Of a DNA stretch of 10,211 bases, positions 6,897 to 10,211 are shown one piece after another. Position 1 is the first letter of the stretch; every line of letters begins with the position of its first letter. The position numbers were made by a program, and so were the translations under genes. The notes under the pieces are model-generated. The model saw nothing but the letters and a program-made list of their open reading frames with translations. It made no database searches and was not told the origin of the DNA. This stretch comes from Solirubrobacterales bacterium (GTDB taxonomy: Bacteria > Actinomycetota > Thermoleophilia > Solirubrobacterales > Solirubrobacteraceae). Location: contig JAOPZQ010000399.1 of assembly GCA_025964075.1 (NCBI GenBank), forward strand, positions 1 through 10,211, written 5' to 3'.

Positions 6897-7487
6897 TCAC
6901 CGGAGGATGCGCAGACCGGCGAACTTGCTGCCCTCGCGGCGGCGTCCGGTGATCAGCAGCCAGGCGAGGAACGCGACGAAGACGATCGCTAGCGGCGGGA
7001 GCAGGACCGAGAGCCCGGCGACCACGAGCCCCGCGCCCTCCGCGTAGGCGGGTAGCGCGCGCGCCGCCGCGGCGTCGAGCCGGGTGCGGGTGCGGGCGAA
7101 CAGCGAGCGCGCGGCGGCCTGGGCGATGCCCGCGCACAGGACGCCTCCGATCAGGCCCGGCCACGCGGTGTGGTGGTGGTCGGCCAGCGATCCCGCGAAG
7201 AGCAGGGCGCCCAAGCCGAGCGAGATTCCCGCCACCGAGGCGCCGAGCGGCCCGTTGTCCACCTTCTCCGGCCCGAACCGGCGCTCGGCGAGCGCGACGA
7301 CGATCAGCGCCGCGAACAGCGCGGCGAGGAACCCCGGGGACTCGAGGAACGAGTAGTCGGTGTGGTTGAAGTCGACGCCGGCGTTGCCGGCAGCGAGCGC
7401 GCCCGCCAGGAGCCCGGGCAGGAAGGGCCGGATGCCGACGCCGGCGGCGAGGCCGGCGCCCTGGAGGATGTCGAAGGCGAGATGCAC
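6897..7487 (-). CDS. DUF4126-like small integral membrane protein
   Basis: This is a 196-aa hydrophobic protein of unknown function. The order of features resembles DUF4126 proteins: an N-terminal helix with GAGLAAGVGIRPFLPGLLAG, a short polar loop (DFNHTDYSFLES), a second helix (LAALFAALIVVALAE), then a linker ERRFGPEKVDNG and Gly/Ala-rich helices to ~133. A final long hydrophobic stretch (LVVAGLSVLLPPLAIVFVAFLAWLL) precedes a basic tail (GRRREGSKFAGLRILR) that should be cytoplasmic. The histidine cluster SLADHHHTAWPG sits in a loop between helices. The start is GTG 7487 and no Shine-Dalgarno is visible. The gene is first in the minus-strand run leading into the phosphodiesterase, gtrA and the glycosyltransferase. 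The family assignment is from pattern memory and is moderately sure; that it is a real membrane protein gene is quite sure. Confidence 0.7.
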   Translation of the reverse strand: MHLAFDILQGAGLAAGVGIRPFLPGLLAGALAAGNAGVDFNHTDYSFLESPGFLAALFAALIVVALAERRFGPEKVDNGPLGASVAGISLGLGALLFAGSLADHHHTAWPGLIGGVLCAGIAQAAARSLFARTRTRLDAAAARALPAYAEGAGLVVAGLSVLLPPLAIVFVAFLAWLLITGRRREGSKFAGLRILR

Positions 7488-7491
7488 GGTG

Positions 7492-7499
7492 CGCTAGCG
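7492..7499. promoter_or_regulatory. 8-bp palindrome between divergent genes
   Basis: CGCTAGCG is a perfect palindrome with G·T wobble positions on either side. It lies 4 nt upstream of the DUF4126-like start, inside the 77-nt divergent region before the aminotransferase gene. It could be an operator half or simple GC-rich coincidence. A -10-like TACGCT for the minus-strand gene is nearby (7519-7514). Confidence 0.2.
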
Positions 7500-7564
7500 T
7501 GTTTCCGGTCCGGAGCGTAACGAGCGGCCGCGGGACACGACCGCTCGCGCCGAACACTTCCCCG

Positions 7565-9160
7565 GTGAGCCTCGACCGCACACCCCGACCCCCCGGCGCT
7601 CAGCGCCGTGACCTTCAGCGCTACGCGGCCCTGTTCGCCCGGCGCACCCAGGTCATGCGCTCCTCGGCCATGCGTGACCTCATGGCGATCACCGAGCGGC
7701 CGGAGATCATCTCGCTGGCGGGGGGCCTGCCGGACACCTCCACGTTCTCCGCCGAGCTGTATCGCGACCTCCAAGCCGGAATCGCCGCCGACGGCCAGGT
7801 GGCGCGCGCCCTGCAGTACGGCCCGACCGAGGGCACCGCGGCCGCCAAGGAGTGCGTCGCGCAGGTCATGCTCGCGGAGGGAGCGCGGGTCGATTCCGAC
7901 GATCTGCTGATCACCACCGGCGGCCAGCAGGTGATCGACCTCCTCTGCAAGACGCTGATCGACCCGGGCGACGTGATCGTCGCCGAGGCGCCGACCTATC
8001 CCGGCGCCGTCCCGACGTTCAACGCCTACGAGGCCGACGTCGTCCAGATCGAGATGGACCGCGACGGCATGCGGGTCGACATCCTCGAGGAGACCCTCGC
8101 TCGCCTCGAGGCCGAGGGCCGGCGCCCCAAGTTCATCTACACGATCCCCAACTTCCAGAACCCGGCCGGCGTGACGCTCTCCTTGCCCCGCCGCCGGCGG
8201 CTCGTCCAGATCGCCCGCGAACGCGAGCTGCTCGTGCTCGAGGACAACCCGTACGGCCTGCTGCGCTACGAGGGCGACCCGCTCCCGACGCTGTTCGCCC
8301 TCGACGGCGGCGAGTTCGTCGTCTACCTCGGCACGTTCTCGAAGATCCTGTCGCCGGGCATCCGCCTCGGCTGGTCGGCGGCGCCCCGGCCCGTCCTCGA
8401 GAAGATGAACCTCGGCAAGCAGGGCGCCGATCTCTGCTCGTCGTCCTTGACCCAGTACTTCGTGGCCGCCTACTTCGCCACCGGTGGCTGGAAGGCCTAC
8501 GTCCGGTCGCTCGCCGAGGTTTACCGCCGGCGCCGCGACGTCATGCTCGACTCGCTCGCCGAGCACCTGCCACGCGAAGCCCGCTGGACCCACCCCGAGG
8601 GCGGCATCTTCATCTGGGTCAGCCTTCCCGAGTACATCGACACGACCGACCTGCTCGCGCGCGCCCTCGAGGAGAACGTCGCCTTCGTCCCGGGCCGCGC
8701 CGCCTACCTGGACGGCCGCGGAGCCTCGTCCATGCGCGTGAACTTCTCCGGCGTCACCGAGGACGACATCCGCGAGGGCGTGCGCCGAATCGGCAAGATC
8801 GTCAAGGAGCAGGTGTTCCTGTACGGGACGCTGACCGGCGCGGAGCCGGTCGCCGAGCCGGATCGCAGCCCGTCGACCGACGCTGACAGCGCGTCCCGGC
8901 GTGGCCGCTCGCCTGAGCGCGGCCGCTCGCCTCAGCGCGGCCGCTCCCCCCAGCGCGGCCGCTCGCCCGACGGGGACCGCTCCCCGGATGCGGCCCCGGA
9001 TGCGGACCGGCAGGCCGGACGGGACCGCTCTCCGGATCCGGCCCGCTCGGCGATCGCCGGGGGCCGCGACCATGGCGACGACCTGGACGGCACGCTCGCG
9101 GACGTCCTCCACCTGCCCCGCCGCGAGGACGGCCCGCAGAGGGCGGAACGGCCGCGATGA
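7565..9160 (+). CDS. PLP-dependent class I/II aminotransferase with C-terminal RS-repeat tail
   Basis: This is a fold-type I PLP enzyme of the LysN/AruH/MocR-domain type that transfers amino groups between an amino acid and a 2-oxo acid in the cytoplasm; the precise substrate is not readable. The catalytic part (about 1-420) has SLAGGLPD (50-57), N199 in NPAG, D227 in DNPYG (pairs with the pyridine nitrogen), the Schiff-base lysine K260 in GTFSKILSPGIRLGW, and the carboxylate-binding R391 in SMRVNFSG. Relatives end near residue 420. Here about 110 more residues follow, including hexapeptide repeats GRSP(E/Q)R from 447, then a disordered-looking D/R/P-rich segment. I prefer GTG 7565; GTG 7499 would add 22 unconvincing residues. 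No clear Shine-Dalgarno. The stop TGA overlaps the ddl ATG as ATGA. Confidence 0.9.
   Translation: MSLDRTPRPPGAQRRDLQRYAALFARRTQVMRSSAMRDLMAITERPEIISLAGGLPDTSTFSAELYRDLQAGIAADGQVARALQYGPTEGTAAAKECVAQVMLAEGARVDSDDLLITTGGQQVIDLLCKTLIDPGDVIVAEAPTYPGAVPTFNAYEADVVQIEMDRDGMRVDILEETLARLEAEGRRPKFIYTIPNFQNPAGVTLSLPRRRRLVQIARERELLVLEDNPYGLLRYEGDPLPTLFALDGGEFVVYLGTFSKILSPGIRLGWSAAPRPVLEKMNLGKQGADLCSSSLTQYFVAAYFATGGWKAYVRSLAEVYRRRRDVMLDSLAEHLPREARWTHPEGGIFIWVSLPEYIDTTDLLARALEENVAFVPGRAAYLDGRGASSMRVNFSGVTEDDIREGVRRIGKIVKEQVFLYGTLTGAEPVAEPDRSPSTDADSASRRGRSPERGRSPQRGRSPQRGRSPDGDRSPDAAPDADRQAGRDRSPDPARSAIAGGRDHGDDLDGTLADVLHLPRREDGPQRAERPR
8903..8992 (+). repeat. 18-nt coding tandem repeat (GRSP-x-R hexapeptide), about 5 units
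   Basis: Units begin at 8903, 8921, 8939, 8957 and 8975, each 18 nt, based on GGCCGCTCGCCTGAGCGC. They encode GRSPER, GRSPQR, GRSPQR, GRSPDG and DRSPDA in the aminotransferase frame, so the period is a whole number of codons and copy-number change keeps the frame. A further degraded DRSPD copy follows at about 9021. The first four units are near identical at the DNA level and the later ones drift, as expected for recent slippage-type expansion. Confidence 0.85.
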
Positions 9161-10104
9161 GCCGGGTGGCCGTCCTCAAGGGCGGACGCTCGCTGGAGCG
9201 GCAGGTCTCCCTCAAGTCCGGCGCGCGGGTCGAGGACGCCCTCGAGCGACTCGGCCACGACCCGCTTCCGATCGACGTCGGCGCCGATCTCGTCGAGCGG
9301 CTCCGGCGCGAGCGGCCCGACGCGGCGTTCGTCGCGCTGCACGGCCGGGACGGCGAGGACGGCACGGTCCAGGAGCTGCTGGAGATCGTGGGGATCCCAT
9401 ACACCGGCTCCGGCGTGTCCGCGTGCATCCGCGCCGCCGACAAGGTCCTGGCCAAGCACGTCATGCGCGACGCGGGCATCCCCACGCCCGACTTCTACGC
9501 GTTCAACGAGACCGCCTTCCGCGAGCTCGGCGCCGCCGGCGCGCTGCCGGCGATCGAGGAGCGCCTCGACTTCCCCATCGTCGTCAAGCCCGCGAGCCAG
9601 GGCTCCGCCCTCGGCATCAAGTTCGCGCGCACGCCCGCCGACGTTCCGACCGCCCTCGTCGCCGCCTTCTCGTATGACCGAAAGGTCCTCCTCGAACGCT
9701 ATATCCAGGGCCGCGACCTCGCCGTCGGCATTCTCGACGGCCCCGCGGGGGCCGAACACCTCCCGATCGTGGAGGCCGTCCCGCGGGATGAGGACTTCTA
9801 CGACTTCACCGCACGCTACGAGATCGGCCGCACGAGCTTCGTCTGCCCCGCGGAGCTCGACGAGGACGTGACCGCACGCGCCGCCGAGCTCGCCGTCGCG
9901 GTGTACCGCGTCCTCGGGTGCAGCGGCTTCGCTCGTATCGACCTGATGCTCGACGCGGCGTCGTCCGAGCTCTCCGTCCTCGAGGCCAACCCGATCCCCG
10001 GCCTGACCGAGACGAGTCTCCTGCCCCAGGCGGCCGAGGCCGCGGGGATCGAGTTCGACAGCCTGATCGAGCGGATCCTGTCGCAGGCGCTGGTCCCGGC
10101 CTGA
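9157..10104 (+). CDS. ddl: D-alanine--D-alanine ligase
   Basis: This cytoplasmic ATP-grasp enzyme joins two D-alanines for the peptidoglycan stem peptide. It has 315 aa, the short DdlB-like size. The N-domain has GGRSLERQVSLKSG with catalytic E14 and HGRDGEDGT (62-70). The ATP-grasp part has K96, K144 (VVKPASQGS), S150, E180, Y221 in FYDFTARY, R260/D262 (FARIDLML), E276/N278 (LEANPIPG) and S287. These match the E. coli DdlB Glu15-Ser150-Tyr216 triad and the magnesium ligands. The serine after S150, common in the family, is alanine here (A151), and the lysine before the triad tyrosine is arginine (R220). Y221 argues for D-Ala-D-Ala rather than the D-lactate specificity of VanA-type enzymes. 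The ATG at 9157 overlaps the upstream stop as ATGA, implying translational coupling. Confidence 0.96.
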   Translation: MSRVAVLKGGRSLERQVSLKSGARVEDALERLGHDPLPIDVGADLVERLRRERPDAAFVALHGRDGEDGTVQELLEIVGIPYTGSGVSACIRAADKVLAKHVMRDAGIPTPDFYAFNETAFRELGAAGALPAIEERLDFPIVVKPASQGSALGIKFARTPADVPTALVAAFSYDRKVLLERYIQGRDLAVGILDGPAGAEHLPIVEAVPRDEDFYDFTARYEIGRTSFVCPAELDEDVTARAAELAVAVYRVLGCSGFARIDLMLDAASSELSVLEANPIPGLTETSLLPQAAEAAGIEFDSLIERILSQALVPA

Positions 10105-10126
10105 GGGGCGCCGGCTCGCCGCCCCT
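10104..10126 (+). terminator. Hairpin directly after ddl, possible terminator
   Basis: AGGGGCG (10104-10110) can pair with CGCCCCT (10120-10126) around a 9-nt loop, starting in the ddl stop codon. The stem is strong, but the following sequence has no U-tract, only mixed C/T. It could serve as a GC-type terminator or mRNA 3' end protector. Confidence 0.4.
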
Positions 10127-10131
10127 CCGGT

Positions 10132-10204
10132 CTCGCTGCGCCGCTACCGCTCTCTCTGCGTCGCCCGCGCCTCGCTGCGCCGCTCCACCCCGCCGCTGCG
10201 CCGC
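10132..10204. repeat. Short GC-rich direct repeats downstream of ddl
   Basis: CTCGCTGCGCCGCT occurs exactly at 10132-10145 and 10171-10184, a 39-nt spacing, with a shorter copy CGCTGCGCCGC at 10194-10204 near the window edge. No convincing gene covers this stretch. It may be the start of an extragenic repeat cluster or simple compositional repetition. Confidence 0.5.
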
Positions 10205-10211
10205 CCGCGCT

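Noticed and set aside
7499..7564. N-terminal extension of the aminotransferase from GTG 7499
   Set aside because: The 22 extra residues look like no known leader, the GTG sits within the palindrome 12 nt from the divergent start, and family members begin close to the RYAALFARR helix.
8903..8992. Tandem 18-nt units considered as a CRISPR-like array or mobile-element scar
   Set aside because: The units are contiguous with no unique spacers, stay in frame with the aminotransferase, and encode a regular hexapeptide.
7304..9112. Minus-strand open frame of about 602 codons opposite the aminotransferase
   Set aside because: It is a mirror of the aminotransferase coding strand with no recognisable domain. 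Its repeat segment is simply the complement of the RS-repeat region.

Overview
The window is very G+C-rich and densely packed. It uses GTG, TTG and CTG starts freely, has almost no intergenic space, and carries long spurious ORFs opposite most real genes. Its protein repertoire (AI-2E-type permease, GT-C glycosyltransferase, GtrA, DUF4126-like protein, short Ddl) fits a high-GC actinobacterium. The Thermoleophilia/Solirubrobacterales are my best guess, which is an inference from gene style and not a demonstrated placement. No RNA genes, insertion sequences, phage genes or CRISPR arrays are visible. It looks like core chromosome.

Layout. (1) Positions 1-2436, minus strand: a three-gene run of an AI-2E family membrane transporter with an appended C-terminal zinc ribbon, an ABC ATPase, and the N-terminus of an ABC-2 type permease that leaves the window. 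(2) Positions 2447-3250, plus strand: a YmdB-type metallophosphoesterase, divergent from the AI-2E gene with only 10 nt between start codons. (3) Positions 3254-7487, minus strand: a probable four-gene operon transcribed as DUF4126-like membrane protein, alkaline-phosphatase-superfamily hydrolase, GtrA-like membrane protein, and a GT-C (GT87-like) membrane glycosyltransferase that begins with a secreted PepSY-like domain. Its last gene converges on ymdB, with stop codons 3 nt apart. (4) Positions 7565-10104, plus strand: a PLP-dependent aminotransferase with an unusual RS-rich repeat tail, overlapping a D-alanine--D-alanine ligase gene by ATGA. (5) Positions 10105-10211: a hairpin and short GC-rich direct repeats.

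How the parts may work together. The ABC pair forms an exporter, which the neighbouring AI-2E gene may or may not serve. GtrA plus GT-C suggests polyprenyl-phosphate-linked sugar transfer at the outer face of the membrane, with Ddl providing peptidoglycan precursor nearby, so much of the window has a cell-envelope flavour. The most unusual points are three domain architectures (zinc ribbon on AI-2E, PepSY-like domain on GT-C, RS-repeat tail on the aminotransferase), a probable non-canonical CTG start that restores a signal peptide, and two unusually tight gene junctions. I found nothing that clearly amounts to a new defence or mobile system.
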